DNA of 5,305 bases from an uncultured Clostridia bacterium (GTDB lineage: Bacteria > Bacillota > Clostridia > Christensenellales > Aristaeellaceae), in contig CAMGDO010000085.1 of NCBI GenBank assembly GCA_946042585.1, positions 1-5,305 of the forward strand, written 5' to 3'. A program made the translations under genes and the position numbers. The notes under the pieces are model-generated. The model was not told the DNA's origin and made no database searches. It saw only the letters and a list, made by a program, of their open reading frames with translations. Position 1 is the first letter of the stretch; each line of letters begins with the position of its first letter. Of this stretch, positions 1-5,305 are shown piece by piece.

Positions 1-47
1 GAGATTCCTCTACGTCTCGTGGGCTCGGAGATGTGTATAAGAGACAG
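1..47. other. Illumina Nextera adapter remnant (not genomic)
   Basis: These bases match the structure of a Nextera library end. Bases 1-5 (GAGAT) are the end of the P7 flow-cell primer, bases 6-13 (TCCTCTAC) match the i7 index N712 as I remember it, and bases 14-47 are the Read 2 transposon adapter, ending in the 19-base Tn5 mosaic end AGATGTGTATAAGAGACAG at 29-47. Genomic DNA therefore begins at about base 48. Read on the minus strand, this stretch adds the spurious tail SYTHLRAHET to the helicase protein; read on the plus strand it gives the false starts containing MCIRDS and MYKRQ. These peptides are recurring adapter artefacts in metagenomic protein sets. The match is by recall of the adapter sequence, and its length leaves little room for chance. 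Confidence 0.98.
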
Positions 48-1017
48 CATCGTCCACGTCGATGCCGCGCGCCGCCACATCCGTGCATACCAGAATGGCA
101 AACTTGCCGCGCTTGTAATCGTCCATCACGCGGTTGCGCTTGCCCTGGGGAATATCGCCGTGAATGCACTGCGCATCATATCCCTGCTTTTGCAGATGCG
201 AACAGAGCCTGTCCGTCATGGACTTGGTATTGGCAAAGATCATGATGCGATGGTATTCGTCGGCATCCAGCAGATACAGCAGGCGCTCCTCTTTATTCTT
301 GCGATCCGCTTCTATCACATACTGCGTGATCTGCGGCTTGTTCTCCGCCACGGCTTCAATGGAAATCTCCACCGGCTGATACTGGTATTTCCAGCTGATG
401 GTCATCACGTCCTGATTGGTGGTGGCTGAGAACATCACCAGCTGGCGCTCGCTGGGAGTGGCTTCGATGATGCTGGTCACATCCTTGACAAAGCCCATCT
501 TGAGCATTTCGTCCGCTTCATCAATCACCATGGTGTGAATGCGGTCAATGCGCGCCAGCCCCCGGTGCATCATATCCAGCATGCGTCCGGGCGTAGCCAC
601 CACGATCTGCGGCTTGCGCTTGAGCTGCTGAATCTGCTTGGCAATGGGCTGCCCGCCATAGAGCGTGGCAATGCGCGCACCGGGAATATAGCGCGCAAGG
701 CTCGTCAGCTCCTGGGTGATCTGCACGGCCAGCTCGCGCGTGGGCGCAAGCACCAGCTCCTGAATCTGATCCTCATGCAGCTGAAGGTATTCCAGCATGG
801 GAATGCCAAACGCGCATGTTTTGCCCGTTCCGGTCGGAGCAATGGCGATCACATCGCTCCCCTCCATCATCACGGGAATGGTTTTCTGCTGCACGGCGGT
901 CATGGCCTTAAAGCCCATGCGCTCCACCGCGCGAAGCAGCTCGCTGGAAATATCCAGCGAATCAAAGCGTATTGATTCTGTTTCTGACACGATTACTCTG
1001 CCTTTCTGATGGTTCAT
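48..1017 (-). CDS. DEAD-box ATP-dependent RNA helicase, 3' end missing
   Basis: This is a cytoplasmic DEAD-box helicase, a family that uses ATP to unwind short RNA duplexes in ribosome assembly, mRNA decay or cold adaptation. About 323 genomic residues remain. Visible motifs, numbered from the ATG at 1017: Q motif (F18 and the Gln pair at 43-44), motif I APTGTGKT (60-67), Ia PTRELA (92-97), Ib TPGR (142-145), II DEAD (166-169), III SAT (197-199), IV around IFAN (260-263), and V with TDVAARGID (312-320). Motif VI (HRxGRxGR) and any C-terminal extension are missing because the contig runs into adapter at base 48; this is a sequencing edge and not a mutation. The ATG overlaps the stop of the upstream amidase gene (ATGA), which suggests translational coupling. 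A GTG at 990 is a serious alternative start: it has a weak AAAGG upstream and puts the Q-motif Phe at residue 9, as is usual. CshA, CshB, DeaD or DbpA-like types cannot be told apart without the C-terminus. Confidence 0.95.
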
Positions 1018-2339
1018 TCGATCAGCCCGCGCATACGGGAGAGCTCCACAATCCCCTCCACCATGCCCTGAGCCAGTCGGTTTTTATACACATCGGTCGC
1101 TATTTTCAGGTCCTCCTCGCGGTTGCTCAGATAGCCCATTTCCACCAGGAAAGAGGGCATTTTGGACCAGTTGTTGGTTACATAGGTGTTGTTCAGCGTG
1201 CAGGTGCCCTTTGTCTGCCCCGTTGCCGCCTGCATGGCATGCAGCAGCGTAAAGCCCATCTCGCGGTATTCATCCTCCGGCGCCGCTTCCATCGCATAGG
1301 AGGACTGATACGGACAGTAAATCACAATCCCCTGCACATGTGCGTCATCCCGGGAATTGCAGTGCAGACGCAATACGAAGTCCGCCCCGGCATCATTGGC
1401 AATCTCCGCGCGCTCCAGACTGCCCACAAACGTATCCTGCACCTCGCGGGTCATCACAACGTTTGCCCCTTCTTCCAGCAGCATGTTGCGCAGCATCAGC
1501 CCGATTTCCAGCGTCACAATGGCTTCGCGCCGTCCCGTCACCACGCCCTGCGCCATGCCCACCGTCGTGGTGCTCTGCTTGGTGAAATTGGGCCCCAGCG
1601 GCACGGTTTCCACCTGCGTTTTGCGCTGATGCCCCGGATCGATGCACACCGTCACGCCCGAGAGCCGACCCGTCTCCGCCTGCGCCGCCGCTTCAAGCGG
1701 AGCAAAATAGGCATGCACCGTTTCCCGATACAGCTCATAGCTGCTCTCCACCGTCAGCACTGTCATCGTCACATTGTCATCTGCATAGGTCAGCGGCATT
1801 TCCTGAAAGCCCTCATAGGTATAGCCTTCCCCGGCATACGCCAGCAATGTGTGTGATTCCTGCGGGCTTTTGATGCACACCAGCACCTTTGCGCGGCCCG
1901 GCACATAAAAGCTGTAGCGAATGCCCGTGGGCTCCACCGTCATGACCACATCCCGTGCAGTCGCGGCCGCGCGCACCGTTTTATCCAGTGTATCGCAGGG
2001 GGAGCCTCCTTCCGCAGGCACCGTCTTGCCATCCCAGCGCATCAGGGTTTTTCCGCCCAGCGTATATGCCGTGATGGTCAGCGTCAGCTCATCAAACGTG
2101 CACGGCAGCGGACACACGCCGGAAAACACGCCGTCCTGACTGACAAGCACCATTTCCCCTGAGTCATATTTGCTGGAAAACTTCACATACACAAATTCCT
2201 GCTCCGCCGCTTCAAAGGAAAACAGCGCCTCATGCTCCCGTACCTCAACATCCATCGCGGTTTTTTTCGCTGTTTCCGCTCCCGCGCACAGCGGCAGGCA
2301 CAGCAGCAGACCAAGCAGCAGACAGACCAAACGTTTCAC
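1014..2339 (-). CDS. secreted N-acetylmuramoyl-L-alanine amidase (Amidase_3)
   Basis: A 441-residue cell-wall hydrolase that should cut the amide bond between N-acetylmuramic acid and L-alanine in peptidoglycan outside the membrane. Residues 1-21 form a signal peptide (KR, a Leu-rich core, AGA before Glu22, so SPase I cleavage is likely; the Cys residues there do not form a lipobox). Residues of about 29-212 form two similar beta-rich segments that I do not recognise. The C-terminal zinc amidase domain starts near 228: DPGH with H237, E272 after GRR, and H326 in LRLHCN are the likely zinc ligands, and E400 in SFLVEMGYLSN is the catalytic Glu. The insert at 238-270 is common in clostridial members. 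The start is GTG (2337-2339), chosen because GAGGGT lies 6 bases upstream and the signal peptide begins there directly. It is transcribed from 2387-2416 and overlaps the helicase start by 4 bases. The enzymatic class is secure; its role (growth, division, sporulation or germination) is not visible. Confidence 0.95.
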   Translation of the reverse strand: MKRLVCLLLGLLLCLPLCAGAETAKKTAMDVEVREHEALFSFEAAEQEFVYVKFSSKYDSGEMVLVSQDGVFSGVCPLPCTFDELTLTITAYTLGGKTLMRWDGKTVPAEGGSPCDTLDKTVRAAATARDVVMTVEPTGIRYSFYVPGRAKVLVCIKSPQESHTLLAYAGEGYTYEGFQEMPLTYADDNVTMTVLTVESSYELYRETVHAYFAPLEAAAQAETGRLSGVTVCIDPGHQRKTQVETVPLGPNFTKQSTTTVGMAQGVVTGRREAIVTLEIGLMLRNMLLEEGANVVMTREVQDTFVGSLERAEIANDAGADFVLRLHCNSRDDAHVQGIVIYCPYQSSYAMEAAPEDEYREMGFTLLHAMQAATGQTKGTCTLNNTYVTNNWSKMPSFLVEMGYLSNREEDLKIATDVYKNRLAQGMVEGIVELSRMRGLIE

Positions 2340-2345
2340 AGGTTG

Positions 2346-2351
2346 ACCCTC
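2346..2351 (-). promoter_or_regulatory. Shine-Dalgarno site fixing the amidase GTG start
   Basis: On the minus strand this reads GAGGGT, 6 bases before the GTG at 2339. It supports the non-ATG start, and no in-frame ATG further upstream has comparable support. Confidence 0.8.
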
Positions 2352-2386
2352 ATTCTCTGTATTCGGCGCATAAACGCCTATTATGT

Positions 2387-2416
2387 ATTATATCCTGTTA
2401 AAAACATTCACGTCAA
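2387..2416 (-). promoter_or_regulatory. sigma-A promoter of the amidase-helicase unit
   Basis: On the minus strand the -35 box is TTGACG (2416-2411) and the -10 box is TATAAT (2392-2387), separated by 18 bases. The -35 matches consensus in 5 of 6 positions and the -10 in all 6. Transcription should begin near 2380, giving a leader of about 40 bases. A small dyad GGCG/CGCC (2365-2378) would form a 4-bp hairpin near the 5' end of that leader; it may be incidental. Confidence 0.85.
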
Positions 2417-2489
2417 GTATCCGACCCGTTTCTTCTATAATATATTGCCATTCTTCGCACAAAAGCGACGCGGTTTCGAGATTTTTCGC

Positions 2490-2518
2490 TTGACAACCAC
2501 CATGTTGTATGCTAATAT
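2490..2518 (+). promoter_or_regulatory. sigma-A promoter of the uracil permease gene
   Basis: TTGACA (2490-2495) and TAATAT (2513-2518) are separated by 17 bases, with a TGC just before the -10 box (extended -10). Transcription should start near 2525, just ahead of the PyrR hairpin, as expected for an attenuated leader. An inverted repeat ACAAC-6-GTTGT (2493-2508) lies across the end of the -35 box and the spacer. Confidence 0.87.
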
Positions 2519-2541
2519 CCTTTCGACAACTGAATGCGTGC

Positions 2542-2572
2542 CCTTTAACCAGGTCCAGAGAGGCCGGGAAGG
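2542..2572 (+). promoter_or_regulatory. PyrR-binding RNA hairpin (pyrimidine attenuator)
   Basis: The leader carries the hallmark PyrR binding-loop sequence: CCTTTAA, then GTCCAGAGAGGCC, then GAAGG. It folds as a lower stem CCUU (2542-2545) with AAGG (2569-2572), an internal loop, an upper stem GGUC (2552-2555) with GGCC (2562-2565), and the hexaloop CAGAGA (2556-2561), which fits the CNGNGA-type loop known for PyrR targets. In Bacillus and relatives, PyrR bound to UMP or UTP stabilises this hairpin, which prevents the antiterminator and lets the downstream terminator form. Its place between promoter and terminator, ahead of a permease of the uracil family, fits that model. The recognition is by memory of the consensus; no covariance search was run. 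The pyrR gene itself is not in this window. Confidence 0.92.
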
Positions 2573-2599
2573 TTGCTGAAAGTATGCAAAAGCGTATGC

Positions 2600-2629
2600 C
2601 GCCTTGCCCAGCCGGGTAAGGCGTTTTTT
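2600..2629 (+). terminator. intrinsic terminator of the PyrR attenuator
   Basis: A 10-bp stem (2600-2609 with 2614-2623, including one G-U pair) closes a four-base loop AGCC and is followed by six T (2624-2629). It lies 49 bases before the permease start codon and well after the promoter, so it acts on the leader and not on an upstream gene. Its 5' arm and loop can pair instead with the 3' side of the PyrR hairpin. Confidence 0.93.
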
Positions 2630-2677
2630 ACTGCCGAAGGCGCGCTGGGGTTGATCTAACCAACCGGAGGGATACCC

Positions 2678-4003
2678 ATGAAGCTCGTTTACGATGTCAA
2701 TCAGACTCCCCCGCTCAAGAAAAACCTCGTCTATGCCTTCCAGCAGCTGCTGGCGATCATGGCGGCCACCCTGCTCGTGCCGATTCTGGCGGACGGCACC
2801 GGCACCTATCTCAATCAGCCTGCCGCGCTGATGGGCGCCGGCTTTGGCACCCTGTTCTACATCTTCATGACCAAGAAGAAGAGCCCCGTGTTTCTGGGTT
2901 CCTCCTTCGCCTTCATCTCGCCTCTGGCTGGCGCCGTTGCCTTCGGCTATATGGGCATCTTCCTAGGCGCTTTGTTCGCAGGTCTGGTGTATGTCGTCAT
3001 CGCACTGATCATCCGCAAGACCGGCTCTGCCTGGGTCAACAAGCTCCTGCCCCCCGTCGTCATCGGCCCCACCGTGGCGCTGATCGGTCTGTCCCTGTGC
3101 GGCAGCGCAGTGAACAACATCAATAACACTGCCGCCGGCAGCTACTCCCTGATTCACATTCTCATCGGCATCATCGCCTTCCTGATCACCGTGTTTGCCT
3201 CCACCAAGGGCTCCAAGGGCATCAAGCTCATCCCCTTCATCATCGGTATTCTGGGCGCCTATGCCATCGCGCTGGTGCTCACCTTCATCGGCAAGGCCGC
3301 GGATATCGCTTCCCTGCAGATCGTCAAGCTCGCCGCCTTCGAGGGCGTGGGTCTGCTGCATCTGCCCAGCGTCACCTTCGTGGGCATGTTCAAGGAAGGC
3401 TTCTCCAAGTTCAACAGCTTCGGCGACGTGCTGAGCATCTTCATGCTGTTTGCGCCGGTAGCCTTCGTGGTGCTGGCTGAGCACATTGCCGACCATAAGA
3501 ACCTCTCCTCCATCATCAACCGCGATCTGATCACCGATCCCGGTCTGGATCACACCCTGCTGGGCGACGGCGTGGGCTCCATCATCGGTTCCTTCTTCGG
3601 CGGCTGCCCCAACACCACCTACGGTGAGTCTGTCGGCTGCGTAGCCATCACGGGCAATGCCTCCGTGTCCACCATCGTCATCGCCGCCATCTACTGCATC
3701 ATCCTGTCCTTCTTCGATCCCTTCGTGGCCTTCGTCAACTCCATTCCCTCCTGCATCACCGGCGGCGTGTGCATCGCCCTGTATGGCTTCATTGCCGTAA
3801 GCGGTCTGAAGATGCTCCAGCCTGTGGACCTCAATGACAACCGCAACCTGTTCGTGGTGGCTGCCATTCTGGTATGCGGCATCGGCGGCCTGACGCTGAA
3901 TCTCGGCCCCGTGACCATCTCCTCCATCGCCACCGCGCTGATTCTGGGCATCATCGTGAACGTGGTGTTCAATCGCCGCGAAGCCAGCGAAAAGGCCGAA
4001 TAA
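2678..4003 (+). CDS. uraA: uracil permease, NCS2 family (UraA/PyrP type)
   Basis: A 441-residue inner-membrane transporter, expected to import uracil with protons for pyrimidine salvage. Length matches the family (about 430) and nearly the whole chain is hydrophobic, fitting the 14-helix NCS2 fold. Family marks: Q22-Q23 in the first helix, LGSSFAFISP (73-82) lining the substrate site in UraA, AEH with E268, PNTTYGES with E317, and the glycine-rich TGGVCIALYG (361-370). E268 and E317 align with the two substrate-binding glutamates of E. coli UraA. The ATG has GGAGGG (2666-2671) 6 bases upstream. The PyrR attenuator in its leader is independent evidence for uracil over xanthine or urate as substrate. 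The gene stands alone, with its own promoter and a terminator after the stop. Codons are strongly C-ending (ATC, TTC, GCC, CTG), more so than in the neighbours, which hints at high expression. The alternative symbol is pyrP. Confidence 0.95.
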   Translation: MKLVYDVNQTPPLKKNLVYAFQQLLAIMAATLLVPILADGTGTYLNQPAALMGAGFGTLFYIFMTKKKSPVFLGSSFAFISPLAGAVAFGYMGIFLGALFAGLVYVVIALIIRKTGSAWVNKLLPPVVIGPTVALIGLSLCGSAVNNINNTAAGSYSLIHILIGIIAFLITVFASTKGSKGIKLIPFIIGILGAYAIALVLTFIGKAADIASLQIVKLAAFEGVGLLHLPSVTFVGMFKEGFSKFNSFGDVLSIFMLFAPVAFVVLAEHIADHKNLSSIINRDLITDPGLDHTLLGDGVGSIIGSFFGGCPNTTYGESVGCVAITGNASVSTIVIAAIYCIILSFFDPFVAFVNSIPSCITGGVCIALYGFIAVSGLKMLQPVDLNDNRNLFVVAAILVCGIGGLTLNLGPVTISSIATALILGIIVNVVFNRREASEKAE

Positions 4004-4016
4004 GCAAAATCGAATC

Positions 4017-4044
4017 AAAAAGCCGCTGTAACAGGCGGCTTTTT
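4017..4044 (+). terminator. intrinsic terminator after the uracil permease
   Basis: An inverted repeat AGCCGC (4021-4026) with GCGGCT (4035-4040) is flanked by AAAA on the left and TTTT on the right, so the stem can extend to 10 bp. It begins 13 bases after the permease stop. The A and T runs on both sides would let it work in either direction. Confidence 0.9.
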
Positions 4045-4082
4045 ATTTATCTTCTATCCGCCCGCCTCCCTTTGCGCCCCAT

Positions 4083-4111
4083 TTGACACAGGTATCCGCG
4101 CGTGCTATAAT
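4083..4111 (+). promoter_or_regulatory. consensus sigma-A promoter of the lipoprotein gene
   Basis: TTGACA (4083-4088), a 17-base spacer, and TATAAT (4106-4111): both boxes match consensus at every position. TGC before the -10 box also makes it an extended -10 promoter. Transcription should start near 4118, giving a leader of about 26 bases that contains GGAG (4131-4134), 9 bases before the ATG at 4144. Confidence 0.93.
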
Positions 4112-4143
4112 GAAAAAATCCAAATCTGATGGAGATGAATTCC

Positions 4144-5305
4144 ATGAAAAAGAGTCTTCTGCTGCTCTATCTGTTATTGATCGCGCTCCTGCTGGCAGGC
4201 TGCGGCTGCAAGCATGCCAACACGACCCTGCAAAACGCTGCAGCCCCTTCCTGTCTGACGGATGGATACTCGGGCGACGAAATCTGCACAGACTGCCAGA
4301 AGGTGCTCCAGAAGGGCAAAGTGCTCCCGGCGACGGGGCATAGCGCCGTTTCCGAAGTGGATGCCCTCTCCCCCACCTGCACAGAAGCGGGCTATACCGG
4401 CGATACGGTCTGCTCCGTGTGCCATGCGCTGATCACATCGGGCGAAACGCTTGCGCCCACCGGGCATGTTCCGGGCGCTGCGCAAGCCGCTCAGGAAGCC
4501 ACCTGTGTCAGCAGCGGCGTTTCCGGCCGCATCCTCTGCACCGTATGCGGCGAATGTCTGACTGAGGGCGAGGTCATTCCCGCGCTGCCGCATCAGATCA
4601 GGCTGGAAGGCTATGTCGCGCCCACCTGCACCCAGACAGGCTTGAGCGGCGACGCCTTTTGCACCGTATGCGGCCTGCTGGTTACTCCGAGCGAAGAACT
4701 GTCTGTCGCATCGCATACCTATGAAAACCACGTCTGCATCTTCTGCGGTCAGCCCGAGGCGGGGCTATATGGCGAAGGCGAGCTGCTCTACACCTGGCAG
4801 GAACTGCTGGACGCCGGGCTTGTCATAACGAAAACGAAGGGCGGCAAGCTGTGTCTTCAGAATGTCAGCGTGAATTTGACCGGCACGCTTGTGGTTGACC
4901 CGAGCGTGAACTATGTCAACGATATTGCTTTCAGTCCTTACCCCACCAGCAGCAGGCTGTCTGAAATCTATCTGCCCGACAGCATTACCGATATCGAGGG
5001 TGAATCCTTCGCCGGCATGGAGCTATTGACAACCCTTCGTCTGCCTAAGAATCTGCAAATACTGCCCAATGGTTTGTTCAATGGCTGCACAGACCTTGAG
5101 CGCGTCGAGCTTCCGGAAGGGCTGACGAAGATTGGCAGCAGCGCGTTCCGCGGCTGCACCTCGCTGTCGGAGCTCATTCTGCCCTCCACGCTGCAGAAAA
5201 TTGGAGAAAGCGCTTTCTCCGGCTGCACAAGTCTGACGGAGCTTCAGATTCCCGAAGGCGTTGTCAGAATTGATGAATACGCATTTGCAAAAAGCGGCAT
5301 ACGGG
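4144..5305 (+). CDS. surface lipoprotein with Cys/His repeats and BspA-type LRRs, 3' partial
   Basis: 387 residues are readable; the frame is still open at the window end. Residues 1-19 are a lipoprotein signal (KK, Leu-rich core, lipobox LAGC), so Cys20 should be lipidated and the protein anchored outside the membrane. Residues 35-191 hold four repeats, each with the exact spacing C-x10-C-x2-C-x14-H (C37/C48/C51/H66; C79/C90/C93/H108; C121/C132/C135/H150; C162/C173/C176/H191), then a short CxxC at 198-201. After a linker with TWQELLDAG (217-225), residues 272-385 form five 23-residue leucine-rich repeats of BspA type (LRR_5), with the pattern LxxLxLPxxLxxIGxxAFxGCxS; a degenerate unit precedes them at about 245-271. 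BspA-type repeats serve in adhesion in some bacteria. The CCCH spacing suggests metal binding, which is inference. Start choice: GGAG 9 bases upstream, the signal peptide and the consensus promoter. No specific function can be assigned. Confidence 0.92.
   Translation, partial: MKKSLLLLYLLLIALLLAGCGCKHANTTLQNAAAPSCLTDGYSGDEICTDCQKVLQKGKVLPATGHSAVSEVDALSPTCTEAGYTGDTVCSVCHALITSGETLAPTGHVPGAAQAAQEATCVSSGVSGRILCTVCGECLTEGEVIPALPHQIRLEGYVAPTCTQTGLSGDAFCTVCGLLVTPSEELSVASHTYENHVCIFCGQPEAGLYGEGELLYTWQELLDAGLVITKTKGGKLCLQNVSVNLTGTLVVDPSVNYVNDIAFSPYPTSSRLSEIYLPDSITDIEGESFAGMELLTTLRLPKNLQILPNGLFNGCTDLERVELPEGLTKIGSSAFRGCTSLSELILPSTLQKIGESAFSGCTSLTELQIPEGVVRIDEYAFAKSGIR

Noticed and set aside
29..47. Tn5 mosaic end as evidence of a natural transposon
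   Set aside because: It sits inside the longer Nextera adapter with an i7 index, so it comes from library preparation and not from a mobile element in the genome.
19..429. Plus-strand open frames at 19-429 and 33-245
   Set aside because: Their starts lie in the sequencing adapter and the rest is antisense to the helicase motifs.
972..1856. Plus-strand open frame of 294 codons
   Set aside because: It is antisense to the amidase, is rich in His and Arg without a recognisable domain, and has no promoter of its own; the amidase has signal peptide, zinc ligands and Shine-Dalgarno.
2436..2441. Additional TATAAT in the divergent region
   Set aside because: No acceptable -35 box lies 16-18 bases upstream on the plus strand, and the two promoters already assigned explain both genes.
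2232..2579. Plus-strand open frame of 115 codons across the divergent region
   Set aside because: It runs over both promoters and the PyrR hairpin, starts antisense to the amidase signal peptide, and has no protein-like pattern.
2582..2599. Direct repeat GTATGC (2582-2587 and 2594-2599) in the permease leader
   Set aside because: It is only 6 bases long and does not form a stem; I see no role beyond being linker between the PyrR hairpin and the terminator.
2963..4018. Minus-strand open frame of 351 codons
   Set aside because: It is a shadow of the permease: its Asp, Gly and His richness is what C-ending codons of a membrane protein give on the other strand.
4083..4343. Plus-strand open frame of 86 codons with an ATG near 4083-4110
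   Set aside because: It starts at the promoter itself and is out of frame with the lipoprotein, whose signal peptide, lipobox and repeats settle the correct frame.
4174..4731. Minus-strand open frame of 185 codons
   Set aside because: It is a shadow of the Cys/His repeats; its apparent repetition comes from the repeats on the plus strand.

Overview
The window looks like the end of a metagenomic contig from a GC-rich member of Bacillota (most likely class Clostridia, probably gut-associated). The grounds are a PyrR-type attenuator in front of an NCS2 permease, a clostridial-style secreted Amidase_3 protein, sigma-A promoters of TTGACA/TATAAT type, strong Shine-Dalgarno sites, and a surface lipoprotein with BspA-type leucine-rich repeats. 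No rRNA, tRNA, CRISPR array, insertion sequence or phage gene is visible.

Layout. Bases 1-47 are not genome: they are the end of an Illumina Nextera library molecule (P7 tail, i7 index, transposon end). Genomic DNA starts at about base 48. Leftward (minus strand) lies a two-gene unit: a secreted N-acetylmuramoyl-L-alanine amidase (1014-2339, GTG start) followed by a DEAD-box RNA helicase (1017 down to about 48, cut off before motif VI). The two overlap by an ATGA and should share the promoter at 2387-2416. The 338-base divergent intergenic region (2340-2677) holds that promoter, a rightward promoter (2490-2518), a PyrR-binding RNA hairpin (2542-2572) and an intrinsic terminator (2600-2629). 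Rightward follows the uracil permease (2678-4003), closed by a terminator at 4017-4044. Next come a consensus sigma-A promoter (4083-4111) and a Cys/His-repeat plus leucine-rich-repeat lipoprotein (4144 to the window end, incomplete).

How the parts work together. The permease and its leader form a self-contained uracil salvage unit. When UMP is abundant, PyrR should bind the nascent leader, let the terminator form and shut off uracil import. When UMP is scarce, an antiterminator that I can draw from the sequence (2562-2572 with 2602-2613) should allow read-through. The amidase/helicase pair joins cell-wall turnover with RNA remodelling; the overlap supports co-transcription but no shared pathway is evident. 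The lipoprotein is an independent surface-protein gene.

I see no clearly new biological system. The points most worth a second look are the library adapter fused to the helicase gene, the readable PyrR switch, a fixed-spacing Cys/His repeat in the lipoprotein, and a duplicated N-terminal domain in the amidase.
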